Both the position numbers and the translations under genes were made by a program. From Parabacteroides distasonis (lineage in GTDB: Bacteria; Bacteroidota; Bacteroidia; Bacteroidales; Tannerellaceae), in assembly GCA_021531775.1 (NCBI GenBank), contig JAFBIU010000014.1, forward strand, positions 1-64,000: DNA of 64,000 nt. The letters run 5' to 3'. Of the stretch, positions 44,465 to 53,308 are shown piece by piece (within the stretch, counting starts at the first letter, position 1; each line of letters opens with the position of its first letter). Under the pieces are notes generated by a model, which searched no databases, was not told the DNA's origin, and saw only the letters and a list, made by a program, of their open reading frames with translations.

Positions 44465-44472
44465 TATCTTTG
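44465..44472 (+). promoter_or_regulatory. -7 box of the GNAT/zinc-ribbon gene
   Basis: TATCTTTG lies 28 bases before ATG 44501 and downstream of the frame's first ATG at 44444, which is therefore rejected as the start. Confidence 0.6.
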
Positions 44473-44500
44473 CCCACCGAATCGTATAAAACAATTGACA

Positions 44501-45382
44501 ATGAGAATCAGATTAGAAGAACCGAACGATTATCGGGCCGTCGAATACCTGACACGCGAAGCCTTCTGGAACGTATATCGGCCCGGATGTACGGAACATT
44601 ATGTATTGCATCAATACCGGAACCATCCCGATTTCATTCCGGAATTGGACTTCGTGCTGGAAGAGCATGATCGGCTCATCGGTCATGTGATGTTCTCCAA
44701 GGCCGAGATTGTCTTGGAGGATGGTGCGACCCTACCGGCCTGGACCTTCGGACCGATCAGCATCCATCCCGACTACAAACGGAAGGGCTATGGATTAAAG
44801 TTGTTGCGGTATGCATTGGAGCGGGCCAAAGAGATGGGCATCGGCCTCTTGTGTATGGAGGGCAAGATTGGATTCTACCAACATGCCGGATTTGTGGTGG
44901 CCAGTACCCTGGGCATTCATTATCATGGAGAACCCAAAGAGTCGGAAGTGCCCTACTTCTTGGCACAAGAACTGATTCCGGGTTATTGGGGCAAGCGAGA
45001 AGGCACCTACCATACGCCCAAAGGCTATTTTGTGGCAGATGAACATCCGGCTGAGTTCGAAGCCTACGAGGCTACCTTCCCGTCCAAAGTGAAGGCGTTT
45101 CAAGCTGACCAGTTACCCCAGTTCTGCCAGAGTTGCGGGATGCCATTGACCCAAACCGCCGATTTCGGCACGAATGCAGACGGCAGCACCAACTTCGATT
45201 ATTGCCACTATTGCTATCAAAACGGGCAATTCCAGCAGGATTGCACCATGGAAGAGATGATCGAACATTGCTTGCCCTTCCTCGACGAGGTGAACAAGCA
45301 GATGCCTGCTCCCCTCACGGAGGCGGAATACAGGCAGATGATGCAAGGCTTCTTCCCGATGCTCAAACGCTGGCGGAAATAG
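44501..45382 (+). CDS. GNAT acetyltransferase fused to a C-terminal zinc ribbon
   Basis: The 293-residue protein has an N-terminal GNAT domain (about 1-150; GPISIHPDYKRKGYGLKLLR is the acetyl-CoA loop, 84-103). After a linker, a putative zinc-ribbon domain shows C209, C212 (FCQSCGMPL) and C235, C238 (YCHYCYQNG), followed by a short helical tail (MEEMIEHCLPFLDEVNK). Single-domain versions of this ribbon are common small proteins; the fusion suggests that the ribbon helps bind the acetylation target or a nucleic acid. Substrate unknown. The gene stands alone and ends at a hairpin shared with the S51 peptidase gene. Confidence 0.85.
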   Translation: MRIRLEEPNDYRAVEYLTREAFWNVYRPGCTEHYVLHQYRNHPDFIPELDFVLEEHDRLIGHVMFSKAEIVLEDGATLPAWTFGPISIHPDYKRKGYGLKLLRYALERAKEMGIGLLCMEGKIGFYQHAGFVVASTLGIHYHGEPKESEVPYFLAQELIPGYWGKREGTYHTPKGYFVADEHPAEFEAYEATFPSKVKAFQADQLPQFCQSCGMPLTQTADFGTNADGSTNFDYCHYCYQNGQFQQDCTMEEMIEHCLPFLDEVNKQMPAPLTEAEYRQMMQGFFPMLKRWRK

Positions 45383-45383
45383 G

Positions 45384-45402
45384 CAGCCTTTCCAACGAAG
45401 GC
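45384..45402. terminator. Short hairpin between GNAT and S51 peptidase genes
   Basis: AGCCTT (45384-45389) pairs with AAGGCT (45397-45402), extended weakly on both sides, between two convergent genes. AT-rich sequence follows on the plus side. Confidence 0.45.
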
Positions 45403-45414
45403 TACCTTATTATA

Positions 45415-46149
45415 TTATATAAAGGGCAACTCCATCGACTGGTTGTTATTGGCCACCTTGCGCAAAACCCCATTCTCGATCAGGAAAAACTCGCCATAGA
45501 TGGTCTCCATGCCATTCTCGCCCAACAGATAGGTGCCATCCGGGAACACGTAGAAGCGACGGAAACCGTTTTTGCTGTCCGGGATGGCAATTTCGTCATA
45601 CACCCGCAGGCCATCCACCAGCATATCTTTACATAAATAATAGTGCGGCAAGATCTGCACCTCGGTCAGTCCCAATCCCGGCAAGAAACGGACATAGTCC
45701 CGGTCAATGGCCTCTCCCGGTTCTTCCGGTTGGGCATAGACGATGCGGGCACAATTCATGCTGCCGGCTGAAATGCCCATGGCAACCCCTTCAAATTGCT
45801 TCATGAGCCGAGGCATATCGACATCGTGCAGGAAGGCATTTTGCGTCGGGACATGTCCCCCACCAAAGATGATGAAATTGCATTGGCGCATCATCTCTTC
45901 CACATAGGGAGCCGTCCGTCGGTCCAACAGCTCGTAATTTTCGAACCAAAACCCTACCTCCTCAAAGGCTTGGCGCATACAGCCAGCACAATGTTCACTG
46001 AAAGCGACATCGTCCGGTTGGGTCGTCACGAATACGCATCGGATCGGATACGGCAGCTTACGCCTCAAATTATCCAAGAACCCATTGGCCGGATTGATGG
46101 CTCCGTCCATCGCTACACTGGGGCTACTGGTCAAGAAATAGGTCATCAT
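45415..46149 (-). CDS. S51-family serine peptidase (PepE/cyanophycinase-like)
   Basis: The 244-residue protein has the S51 nucleophile elbow MGISAGSMN (S127), the GGGH strand (96-99), and a histidine in ILPHYYL (H169), matching the S-H arrangement of dipeptidase E. Known members cleave aspartyl or beta-aspartyl bonds (Asp-X dipeptides, cyanophycin). It is longer than E. coli PepE (229) and cytoplasmic (no signal peptide). It is divergent from an ATP-grasp ligase and esterase pair with a well-formed promoter between them, raising the possibility that it degrades a product of that ligase; otherwise it is a general peptide-recycling enzyme. Confidence 0.82.
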   Translation of the reverse strand: MMTYFLTSSPSVAMDGAINPANGFLDNLRRKLPYPIRCVFVTTQPDDVAFSEHCAGCMRQAFEEVGFWFENYELLDRRTAPYVEEMMRQCNFIIFGGGHVPTQNAFLHDVDMPRLMKQFEGVAMGISAGSMNCARIVYAQPEEPGEAIDRDYVRFLPGLGLTEVQILPHYYLCKDMLVDGLRVYDEIAIPDSKNGFRRFYVFPDGTYLLGENGMETIYGEFFLIENGVLRKVANNNQSMELPFI

Positions 46150-46187
46150 TGCACGTTTTTTTATTTAATGTTTGGTTGATTTGATTG

Positions 46188-46217
46188 CAAAGTTAGTTTT
46201 TTTATTAGTTTTGCAAA
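46188..46217 (-). promoter_or_regulatory. Promoter of the S51 peptidase gene
   Basis: TTTG (46214-46217), an 18-base spacer and TAACTTTG (46188-46195) on the minus strand fit the consensus. The plus-strand ATP-grasp gene shares this 104-base region, but I find no exact box for it. Confidence 0.6.
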
Positions 46218-46253
46218 ACCGTTTGACATGTAAACTAAATAATATAGTTCAAG

Positions 46254-47453
46254 ATGATAAACTTTATATTCATATCGCCGAATTTTCCGGAGAAATATTG
46301 GCAATTCTGTGACGAATTGCAGAAAAATGGCGTACGGGTTTTAGGCATCGGAGATGCACCCGCAAATGGCTTAAGCGCAGAGTTACAACGTTCGCTCACT
46401 GAGTATTACCATGTAGATAACATTGGAGACTACGACCAGATGTACCGGGCCGTCGGTTATTATGCCTGGAAATATGGTCATATCGACTGGATCGAGTCGA
46501 ACAACGAGTTCTGGCTCGAAATGGATGCTCGTTTGCGTACAGACTTCAATGTCAAAACGGGTGTGAAGTTGGATAGTATTGAGGCATTCAAGGAGAAATC
46601 CGAAATGAAACGCTATTATGCCAAAGGAGGTATCCGTACCGCTCGTCAGATCAAGGCTTCGGAAGGTTTGGAGGCTGTCAAACGTTTCTCGCAAGATGCA
46701 GGATACCCGTTGTTTGCCAAGCCGGATGTGGGTGTAGGTGCCGGTGGTGCGCATAAGTTGGAGAATGAGGCATCCCTGGATGCCTTCTTCCGCGAGACGC
46801 CTCATGTAGATTGGTATGTGATCGAAGAATTCGTGACAGGCGACATCTGTACATACGATGCGATCATCAACTCGAAGGGTGAACCGCTGGTAGAGTCGAT
46901 GTGTGTCTGCCCGCCCAGCATTGCCGACATTGTCAACTACAACTTGGACTCAACCTACTTCGTTGAGAAGAATATGTCTGAGAACCTTCGTTTCTGGGGT
47001 CGTCGTACGGTCGATGCTTTCGGAGTGAAGTCTCGTTTCGTCCATCTGGAATTCTTCCGGCTGAACAAGCCTCACCGTGGTTTGGGAGAAGTGGGCGACT
47101 TTGTGGCATTGGAGGTCAACATGCGCCCGGGAGGTGGTTACACACCGGATATGATCAACTATGCCCACAACATCTCCATGTTCAAGATCTGGGCAGACAT
47201 GATTGCGTTTGACCGCCGGACCACTCCGGATCCGCATGACGACTACTATTGCGTCTTTGCAGGCCGACGTGACAATGTGTCGTATGTACTGGATCATCAG
47301 GCGCTCTTGGACAAATATGGTTATGCGATGATGATGAGTCCGCACATTGCCGACGCGCTTTCAGGTGCCATGGGTAATCAGGCCTATATTGCCCGATTCC
47401 GGACAGTAGAAGAGCGGGATGCTTTCTTGTTTGATACATGTAATCGTAATTAA
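46254..47453 (+). CDS. ATP-grasp carboxylate-amine/thiol ligase, unknown substrate
   Basis: The 399-residue protein has a Rossmann-like N-domain (INFIFISPNFPEKYWQFCDE), then the ATP-grasp fold: KTGVKLDSIEAFKEKSEMK, YPLFAKPDVGVGAGGAHKL (nucleotide loop, about 158-176), YVIEEFVTGDICTYDA, and the metal-binding FVALEVNMRPGGGYTPDM. Such enzymes join a carboxylate to an amine using ATP through an acyl phosphate. It lacks the Mur-ligase half of cyanophycin synthetase and is not a purine enzyme by context. The next gene, an esterase, follows after 5 bases, so the two act together. Product unknown. Confidence 0.8.
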   Translation: MINFIFISPNFPEKYWQFCDELQKNGVRVLGIGDAPANGLSAELQRSLTEYYHVDNIGDYDQMYRAVGYYAWKYGHIDWIESNNEFWLEMDARLRTDFNVKTGVKLDSIEAFKEKSEMKRYYAKGGIRTARQIKASEGLEAVKRFSQDAGYPLFAKPDVGVGAGGAHKLENEASLDAFFRETPHVDWYVIEEFVTGDICTYDAIINSKGEPLVESMCVCPPSIADIVNYNLDSTYFVEKNMSENLRFWGRRTVDAFGVKSRFVHLEFFRLNKPHRGLGEVGDFVALEVNMRPGGGYTPDMINYAHNISMFKIWADMIAFDRRTTPDPHDDYYCVFAGRRDNVSYVLDHQALLDKYGYAMMMSPHIADALSGAMGNQAYIARFRTVEERDAFLFDTCNRN

Positions 47454-47458
47454 TAAAT

Positions 47459-48196
47459 ATGCACGTAGAATATCACAAATGGTGGAGCCACAATCTCTGC
47501 CGCGAGATGGAATACAAGGTCTTCGGTCACGACGGACAGGCTTTTTTGGCTTTCCCGTGTCAGGATGGACGTTTTTATGATTGGGAGAATTATCACATGT
47601 TCGATGTATTGGCTCCGCTGATCGATGCCGGACGGATCCGGGTGATCTGTGTGGATGGCATTGACTGGGAGACTTGGTCGAACAAGGGTGGAGACAAACG
47701 TTGGCGCATCGAACAGCACGAACGCTGGTTCCGTTATGTGACGGACGAACTGTTGCCCAATGTCCGTTGCAATGATCAGCAGATGTTCATGACGACGGGT
47801 TGCTCCATGGGCGGTTTCCATGCAGCCAACTTCTTCTTCCGTCGGCCGGATCTGTTCAACGGTATGTTGGCCATGAGCGGTCTGTATCATGCCTCCTACG
47901 GTTTCGAAGGCTACATGGATGGCTTGGTCTATGAGAACTCTCCCCAGGACTTCCTGCAGCACATGCCGTCCGATCATCCTTGGATGCAGGCTTACCGGAA
48001 ACGCAAGATCATCTTCTGTGTCGGTCAGGGACGTTGGGAAGAGGAGTTGCTCTGGAGTACGCGTGAGATGGATCGGATCCTCAAGGAGAAGGGTGTCAAC
48101 AATGCCTGGTTCGACTATTGGGGTTACGATGTGGATCACGATTGGCCCTCTTGGCGGCAACAGGCCCCCTATTTCATCGACAAGATGGTGCCTTAA
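47459..48196 (+). CDS. Esterase-D-type alpha/beta hydrolase paired with the ATP-grasp enzyme
   Basis: The 245-residue cytoplasmic hydrolase has the nucleophile elbow TTGCSMGGFHAANF (S116) and a late YWGYDVDHDWPSW that holds the probable catalytic acid and histidine. It resembles the putative-esterase family (esterase D, feruloyl-esterase and mycolyl-transferase relatives). No signal peptide. It is separated from the ATP-grasp gene by 5 bases and followed by a terminator, making a two-gene operon. Hydrolysis or acyl transfer on the ligase's substrate or product is the likely role. Confidence 0.8.
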   Translation: MHVEYHKWWSHNLCREMEYKVFGHDGQAFLAFPCQDGRFYDWENYHMFDVLAPLIDAGRIRVICVDGIDWETWSNKGGDKRWRIEQHERWFRYVTDELLPNVRCNDQQMFMTTGCSMGGFHAANFFFRRPDLFNGMLAMSGLYHASYGFEGYMDGLVYENSPQDFLQHMPSDHPWMQAYRKRKIIFCVGQGRWEEELLWSTREMDRILKEKGVNNAWFDYWGYDVDHDWPSWRQQAPYFIDKMVP

Positions 48197-48250
48197 GCAG
48201 GTTCGCCTGACAGGTTTGTCGGGCAAGGTACAACACTCGACCTATAAACA

Positions 48251-48286
48251 AAGATGCGGCAAGTTAGTTGTCGCATCTTCTTTTTT
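48251..48286 (+). terminator. Rho-independent terminator after the esterase gene
   Basis: AAGATGCGGCAA (48251-48262) pairs with TTGTCGCATCTT (48268-48279) around a 5-base loop, followed by a T-run to 48286. Classic intrinsic terminator. Confidence 0.85.
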
Positions 48287-48304
48287 ATACGCTTACTTGA
48301 GCCA

Positions 48305-49390
48305 TCATCTCGGAGCCTTCCGATAGAGGTAGATGGCCACCAATGTATAGACTAAGTTGGGAATCCAAGCCGCCACCATCGGACTGACATACCCGTTGAT
48401 GGCAAAGGTGGAGGTGACCGTCATGAAGAGGATGTAGGAGAAGCTGAGGCCGGTTCCGATACCGATATTCAAACCCATACCCCCTTTGACCTTGCGGGAC
48501 GAAAGCGAAGCACCAATGGCAGTCAAAATGAAGGCAGCCATGATGGTGGCAAAGCGCTTGTGATACTCGATCTCGAAGGTCTGGATGTTACCAATTCCCC
48601 GTTTCTTCTGCCGGCTGATGTAGGTCCGCAGCTCCGGTGAAGTCATGGTCTCACAATCGTTGGGCGAGATCAGAAAATCGGAAGGCACAATGGTCAACGT
48701 GGTGTCCAGGCGAGTTCCTTCGCGAACCTGCTCCCGCATCCCGTCGAAGTCGCGAATAATGTAATCGATGACGGTCCATTGGTAGAGCGAATCGTACTTG
48801 ATGGAGTTGGCAGCCAAGCGGGAAACCAATTTCTTGTCTTCAAAATGTTCCAACGAAAAGCGATAGCCCATACCCGACCGGGCATCATAGCGGTCGAAAT
48901 AGGCAATGACACCTGGCTCAACCTCAATCTGCTGGTTGCGGATGTATTCGACCTTCTTGTTCTTGATGTACTGGTTCTGAAAATCAATGCGTGTAGTGGT
49001 AGCCGGCGGAATGATGTAGGCATTCAGCACAAAGGTCACCGTGGCAATGACGGCTGCCGAAATGGCATAGGGTACCATCAGCCGCCGGAAACTCATGCCG
49101 GAGGCCAACATGGCAATGATTTCGGAATGGTCAGCCAGCTTCGACGTGAAGAAGATAACCGCAATGAAGGTGAACAACGGACTGAACAGATTCGCATAAT
49201 AGGGAATGAAGTTCAGGTAGTAATCGAAAATGATGGCCTTCAGCGGCACATCGGGACTGAGGAATTTGTCGATTTTCTCATTGATGTCGAACACGACAGC
49301 AATGGCAATGATCAGCAAAATTGCAAACACATAGGTCCCGAGGAACTGCTTGATGATGTATCGGTCGATCCGTTTTAACTTGAAATCCAT
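48305..49390 (-). CDS. LptF/LptG-type permease (YjgP/YjgQ family)
   Basis: With the start at 49390 the protein has 361 residues. Three helices flank each side of a periplasmic beta-jellyroll region; the N-terminus KRIDRYIIKQFLGTYVFAIL and the segment EIIAMLASGMSFRRLMVPY are hallmarks of YjgP/YjgQ. These proteins form the inner-membrane part of the LptBFG exporter that extracts lipopolysaccharide. The open frame runs 52 codons upstream into tgt; MDFKLKRIDRY, 10 bases after the tgt stop, is the natural start. Whether it is F or G cannot be decided. Confidence 0.88.
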   Translation of the reverse strand: MDFKLKRIDRYIIKQFLGTYVFAILLIIAIAVVFDINEKIDKFLSPDVPLKAIIFDYYLNFIPYYANLFSPLFTFIAVIFFTSKLADHSEIIAMLASGMSFRRLMVPYAISAAVIATVTFVLNAYIIPPATTTRIDFQNQYIKNKKVEYIRNQQIEVEPGVIAYFDRYDARSGMGYRFSLEHFEDKKLVSRLAANSIKYDSLYQWTVIDYIIRDFDGMREQVREGTRLDTTLTIVPSDFLISPNDCETMTSPELRTYISRQKKRGIGNIQTFEIEYHKRFATIMAAFILTAIGASLSSRKVKGGMGLNIGIGTGLSFSYILFMTVTSTFAINGYVSPMVAAWIPNLVYTLVAIYLYRKAPR

Positions 49391-49400
49391 GGCACAACCC

Positions 49401-50531
49401 TTACAAACGATTGACCAATTGACGTACCATACCACTTTTCCAGGTCGTATAGTCGCCTGCCAAGATGTGCTGACGCGCCTCCCGTACCAGCCACATGTAG
49501 AAGGCCAGGTTGTGGATGGAAGCAATTTGCAATCCGAGCAGTTCATTCACCTTGATCAGGTGGTGGAGGTAGGCTTTGCTATAGAGCGTATCCACGTAGG
49601 AATGGGCATCCGGATCGACTGGAGAGAAATCATCCGCCCATTTCCGGTTACGTAAATTGATCGTACCGAAACGGGTGAAGATCTGTCCATTGCGACCATT
49701 ACGGGTCGGCATGATGCAGTCGAACATATCGATACCTCGCTCGATGGCCTCCAGGATATTGATCGGTGTGCCGACACCCATCAGATAACGAGGCTTGTCT
49801 TGCGGCAAAATGGCATTCACCACTTCGATCATCTCATACATCTTCTCGGTCGGTTCGCCCACAGCCAATCCACCGATGGCATTGCCGTCTGCCCCTTTAC
49901 TCGCTACATATTCGGCAGCCCGCTGGCGCAAGTCGGTATAGACACACCCCTGCACGATGGGGAACAGGGCCTGCTGATAACCATATTTCGGTTCGGTGGT
50001 GCGGAAACGTTCAAAACAACGGTCCAGCCACCGTTCGGTCAGCCCCAATGATTGTTTCGCATAGTCATAATCTGCATCACCCGGGCAACACTCGTCGAAG
50101 GCCATGATGATGTCGGCACCAATGGTGCGCTCGATATCCATGACCTTTTCGGGGGTGAAAAGATGCTTTGAACCGTCGATATGGGAACGGAACTCAGCCC
50201 CCTCCTCCTTCAACTTGCGATTCTCAGCCAACGAAAAGACCTGAAAACCGCCACTGTCGGTCAAGATGGGTCCCTCCCAGGAGTTGAACCGGTGCAAACC
50301 ACCTGCCTTCTCCAAGATGTCCAGTCCCGGACGGAGATAGAGATGGTAGGTGTTGCCCAAAATGATCTGGGCCTTGATGTCGGTTTTCAACTCGGTCATG
50401 TGAACGCCCTTCACCGTGCCTTGTGTGCCCACAGGCATAAAAATCGGTGTCTCGATCTGGCCGTGATCCGTCGTGATCAGACCAGCTCGAGCGTTCGATT
50501 TTGTGTCTGTATATTGTAATGTAAAATCCAT
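49401..50531 (-). CDS. tgt: Queuine tRNA-ribosyltransferase, without the usual zinc cysteines
   Basis: At 376 residues it aligns along the whole TGT barrel: FMPVGTQGTVKGV, ILGNTYHLYLRPG, TDSGGFQVFSL (D92), PIVQG, GGLAVGEP, DMFDCIMPTRNGRNG. It exchanges guanine-34 for a queuosine precursor in Asp, Asn, His and Tyr tRNAs. Canonical bacterial TGT has C-x-C-x2-C near 302-307 plus a histidine near 333; here the corresponding stretch is VDPDAHSYVDTLYSKAYL (305-322) with no cysteine, although the later histidine in ASIHN (H340) is kept. The gene lies between clpC and the permease gene, 3 bases after clpC. Confidence 0.92.
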   Translation of the reverse strand: MDFTLQYTDTKSNARAGLITTDHGQIETPIFMPVGTQGTVKGVHMTELKTDIKAQIILGNTYHLYLRPGLDILEKAGGLHRFNSWEGPILTDSGGFQVFSLAENRKLKEEGAEFRSHIDGSKHLFTPEKVMDIERTIGADIIMAFDECCPGDADYDYAKQSLGLTERWLDRCFERFRTTEPKYGYQQALFPIVQGCVYTDLRQRAAEYVASKGADGNAIGGLAVGEPTEKMYEMIEVVNAILPQDKPRYLMGVGTPINILEAIERGIDMFDCIMPTRNGRNGQIFTRFGTINLRNRKWADDFSPVDPDAHSYVDTLYSKAYLHHLIKVNELLGLQIASIHNLAFYMWLVREARQHILAGDYTTWKSGMVRQLVNRL

Positions 50532-50534
50532 GCC

Positions 50535-53099
50535 TTATTCTGTCAGGTGTTTCACCGAAGAGACCACTTTCTGATCGGTTTCATTGTAATCGACAACGAT
50601 GGTATCACCCTCTCCCACCTCGGACTGGATGATGATCTCTGCCATCTCGTCTTCCAAATATTTCTGGATAGCTCGTTTCAACGGACGCGCACCAAACTGC
50701 ACATCGTATCCTTTTGTCGCAATGAAGTCCTTGGCTGCATCGGTAATCTCCAGGTGGTAGCCCAAGGCCTCGACCCGTTTGTAGAGATCAACCAACTCCA
50801 GATCAATGATCCGACGAATAGCCTCTTTGTCCAACTGGTCGAACATGATGATGTCATCAATACGATTCAGGAACTCAGGCGCAAACGCCTTGTTCAATGC
50901 CTTTTGGATCACACTCCGGGAGTGCTCCTTATCGACGGCCGTAGTGGCTTCGGTATGGAAACCGACTCCACGTCCGAAATCCTTCAGCTGGCGTGTACCG
51001 ATGTTGGAGGTCATGATCAGAATCGTGTTCTTGAAATCGATCTGACGGCCCAGGCTGTCGGTCAGACGACCTTCGTCCAACACCTGCAGCAACAGGTTGA
51101 AGACATCGGGATGGGCCTTCTCGATTTCATCCAGCAATACGACGGAATAGGGTTTGCGACGGACCTTTTCCGTCAGTTGTCCACCCTCTTCGTAGCCGAC
51201 ATATCCCGGAGGTGCACCCACCAAACGAGAGACGGCAAACTTCTCCAAATATTCGCTCATATCGACCCGAATCAGGGCATCTGCCGAATCAAACAGGTAT
51301 TCCGCCAGTTTCTTGGCCAAATAGGTCTTGCCGACACCCGTCGGACCCAAGAACATAAAGGTACCGATCGGTTTGTTCGGATCCTTCAGACCGATCCGGT
51401 TACGTTGGATCGCCTTCACCACCTTATTGACCGCATCGTCCTGACCGATCACTTTGTCACGGAGCAGGTTGGCCATCTCACGCAAACGGATGTTCTCGGC
51501 TGTCGCAATTCGCTGGACAGGAACGCCCGACATCATGGCCACCACCTCCGAAATCATTTGTGCATCAACCGTCTCGCGATGCTCCTGCATCTCCTGTTCC
51601 CATTTCGATTTGGCCATCGACAGCTGCATCAAGGCCTGACGCTCCTTGTCGCGGAAACTGGCTGCCAACTCGAAATTCTGCAACTTCACGGCTGCCAACT
51701 TTTCCGTCCGGGTCTTCTCGATCTTCTGTTCCAGTTCTTCGATCTCCTTCGGAACGGTAATATTGGAAATGTGTACACGTGATCCCGCTTCATCCATGGC
51801 ATCGATCGCCTTGTCCGGGAAATAGCGGTCACTGATATAGCGGCCTGTCAATTTGACACACTCTTTCAAGGCATCGGGCGTATAGATGACATTGTGATGC
51901 TCTTCGTAACGACCCTTGATGTTCTGCAGGATTTGCAACGTCTCCTCCTCGGTGGTCGGATCCACCAGGATCTTTTGGAAACGACGCTCCAAAGCACCAT
52001 CCTTCTCGATGTTCTGGCGATACTCATCCAAAGTAGTGGCACCAATACATTGAATCTCCCCTCTTGCCAAGGCAGGTTTCAACATGTTGGCAGCATCCAT
52101 CGATCCGGAAGCCGATCCGGCTCCCACGATGGTATGAATCTCATCAATGAACAGGATAATGTCCGGATTCTTGGAAAGTTCGTTCAGGATGGCCTTCACA
52201 CGCTCCTCAAACTGACCCCGGTATTTTGTGCCAGCCACTACGGAGGCCAAATCCAGGCTGATGACACGCTTGTCGAACAAGACACGCGACACCTTCCGCT
52301 GGACGATCCGCATGGCCAAGCCTTCGACAATGGCCGATTTACCTACACCCGGCTCACCAATCAAGATGGGGTTGTTCTTTTTCCGTCGGCTCAGGATTTG
52401 GGCCACACGTTCGATCTCCTTATCACGACCGACAATGGGGTCGAGCTTATTTTCAGCCGCTGCCCGGGTCATATCTGTACCGAAGTTATCCAGCACAGGC
52501 GTGTCGCTTCCGCTTTTCGATGCTCCCTGGGAAGAGCTGGATGAGACAGGATTCGACATCCGACTTTCGTGCGGACGGTATTCCTCCTCCTCGTCGTCCT
52601 CTTCATCGTCCGTATAACCATCTTCGAGCGGTTCTGCCTGCAATTCCTCGATCAACGAGGAATCTTCCGTCTGCTCTTTCATCGCTTGGAATACTTTATT
52701 ATATGTAATACCTGCATCTTCCATGATGCGACAGGCAATGCTGTTCTCCTCTTTCAGGATGGCCAACAGCAAATGGCCTGTCCCTGCCTCTTTGGCCTTG
52801 AACAGACGTGCCTCCAGCATACTCAACCGCAAGATACGTTCCGACAATTTGGTAATTGTCACCTGCGGCACGGTAATGCCCAATTCTTCTGTATTTTTGA
52901 TTTCGTTCTCAATACTCTTCTTGATGGCCGGCAAGTTGGCATGCAACGTTTGCAAGATCTCAACCGCCTTTCCCTCTCCATCCCGAATGAGACCCAACAC
53001 CAAGTGTTCCGGTCCTACATACGAGTTTTGAAGCCGGGCCGCCTCCTCACGGCCATATTCGATAACGTCAAGCAATCTCTGTGAATAATTGTCCTTCAT
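50535..53099 (-). CDS. clpC: ClpC-type AAA+ protease chaperone
   Basis: The 854-residue protein has two N-terminal Clp repeats ([36 protein letters not shown]), a strongly acidic linker ([11 protein letters not shown], about 164-174), the first AAA+ module ([17 protein letters not shown]), a short middle domain with a UVR-like stretch ([17 protein letters not shown]) and the second module ([21 protein letters not shown]). The UVR-like element and short middle domain mark ClpC rather than ClpB. It unfolds substrates for ClpP. The acidic linker is longer than I expect from Bacillus ClpC. Confidence 0.93.
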   Translation of the reverse strand: MKDNYSQRLLDVIEYGREEAARLQNSYVGPEHLVLGLIRDGEGKAVEILQTLHANLPAIKKSIENEIKNTEELGITVPQVTITKLSERILRLSMLEARLFKAKEAGTGHLLLAILKEENSIACRIMEDAGITYNKVFQAMKEQTEDSSLIEELQAEPLEDGYTDDEEDDEEEEYRPHESRMSNPVSSSSSQGASKSGSDTPVLDNFGTDMTRAAAENKLDPIVGRDKEIERVAQILSRRKKNNPILIGEPGVGKSAIVEGLAMRIVQRKVSRVLFDKRVISLDLASVVAGTKYRGQFEERVKAILNELSKNPDIILFIDEIHTIVGAGSASGSMDAANMLKPALARGEIQCIGATTLDEYRQNIEKDGALERRFQKILVDPTTEEETLQILQNIKGRYEEHHNVIYTPDALKECVKLTGRYISDRYFPDKAIDAMDEAGSRVHISNITVPKEIEELEQKIEKTRTEKLAAVKLQNFELAASFRDKERQALMQLSMAKSKWEQEMQEHRETVDAQMISEVVAMMSGVPVQRIATAENIRLREMANLLRDKVIGQDDAVNKVVKAIQRNRIGLKDPNKPIGTFMFLGPTGVGKTYLAKKLAEYLFDSADALIRVDMSEYLEKFAVSRLVGAPPGYVGYEEGGQLTEKVRRKPYSVVLLDEIEKAHPDVFNLLLQVLDEGRLTDSLGRQIDFKNTILIMTSNIGTRQLKDFGRGVGFHTEATTAVDKEHSRSVIQKALNKAFAPEFLNRIDDIIMFDQLDKEAIRRIIDLELVDLYKRVEALGYHLEITDAAKDFIATKGYDVQFGARPLKRAIQKYLEDEMAEIIIQSEVGEGDTIVVDYNETDQKVVSSVKHLTE

Positions 53100-53130
53100 A
53101 TTTATATAATGTACGAATACAAGTCGCCTA

Positions 53131-53138
53131 CAAAATTA
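53131..53138 (-). promoter_or_regulatory. -7 box of the clpC-tgt-permease operon
   Basis: TAATTTTG on the minus strand matches the consensus, 32 bases before the clpC ATG; a TTTG lies 22 bases further upstream. No CtsR- or CIRCE-type operator is seen. Confidence 0.5.
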
Positions 53139-53308
53139 ATAATCTTTGTCGAGTTCATCACAAAATTCGTGCCATTATTCGCTTGAATGAAGATAAATCA
53201 ACAGAATTTCAAAATTTACCGGCAATTTCTTTCGTGATTGTAGGAAAAACCGTACCTTAGTGCACTTTTTCAGAGGTTAGATACTGAGTGTAATTAATAT
53301 AAAACTAA

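Noticed and set aside
45415-48196. Cyanophycin synthesis and breakdown locus
   Set aside because: The ATP-grasp protein (399 residues) lacks the Mur-ligase half and the overall size of cyanophycin synthetase; only the S51 peptidase is related.
50547-51782. A 411-codon plus-strand open frame inside clpC
   Set aside because: It is the antisense image of a conserved ATPase gene and has no independent support.
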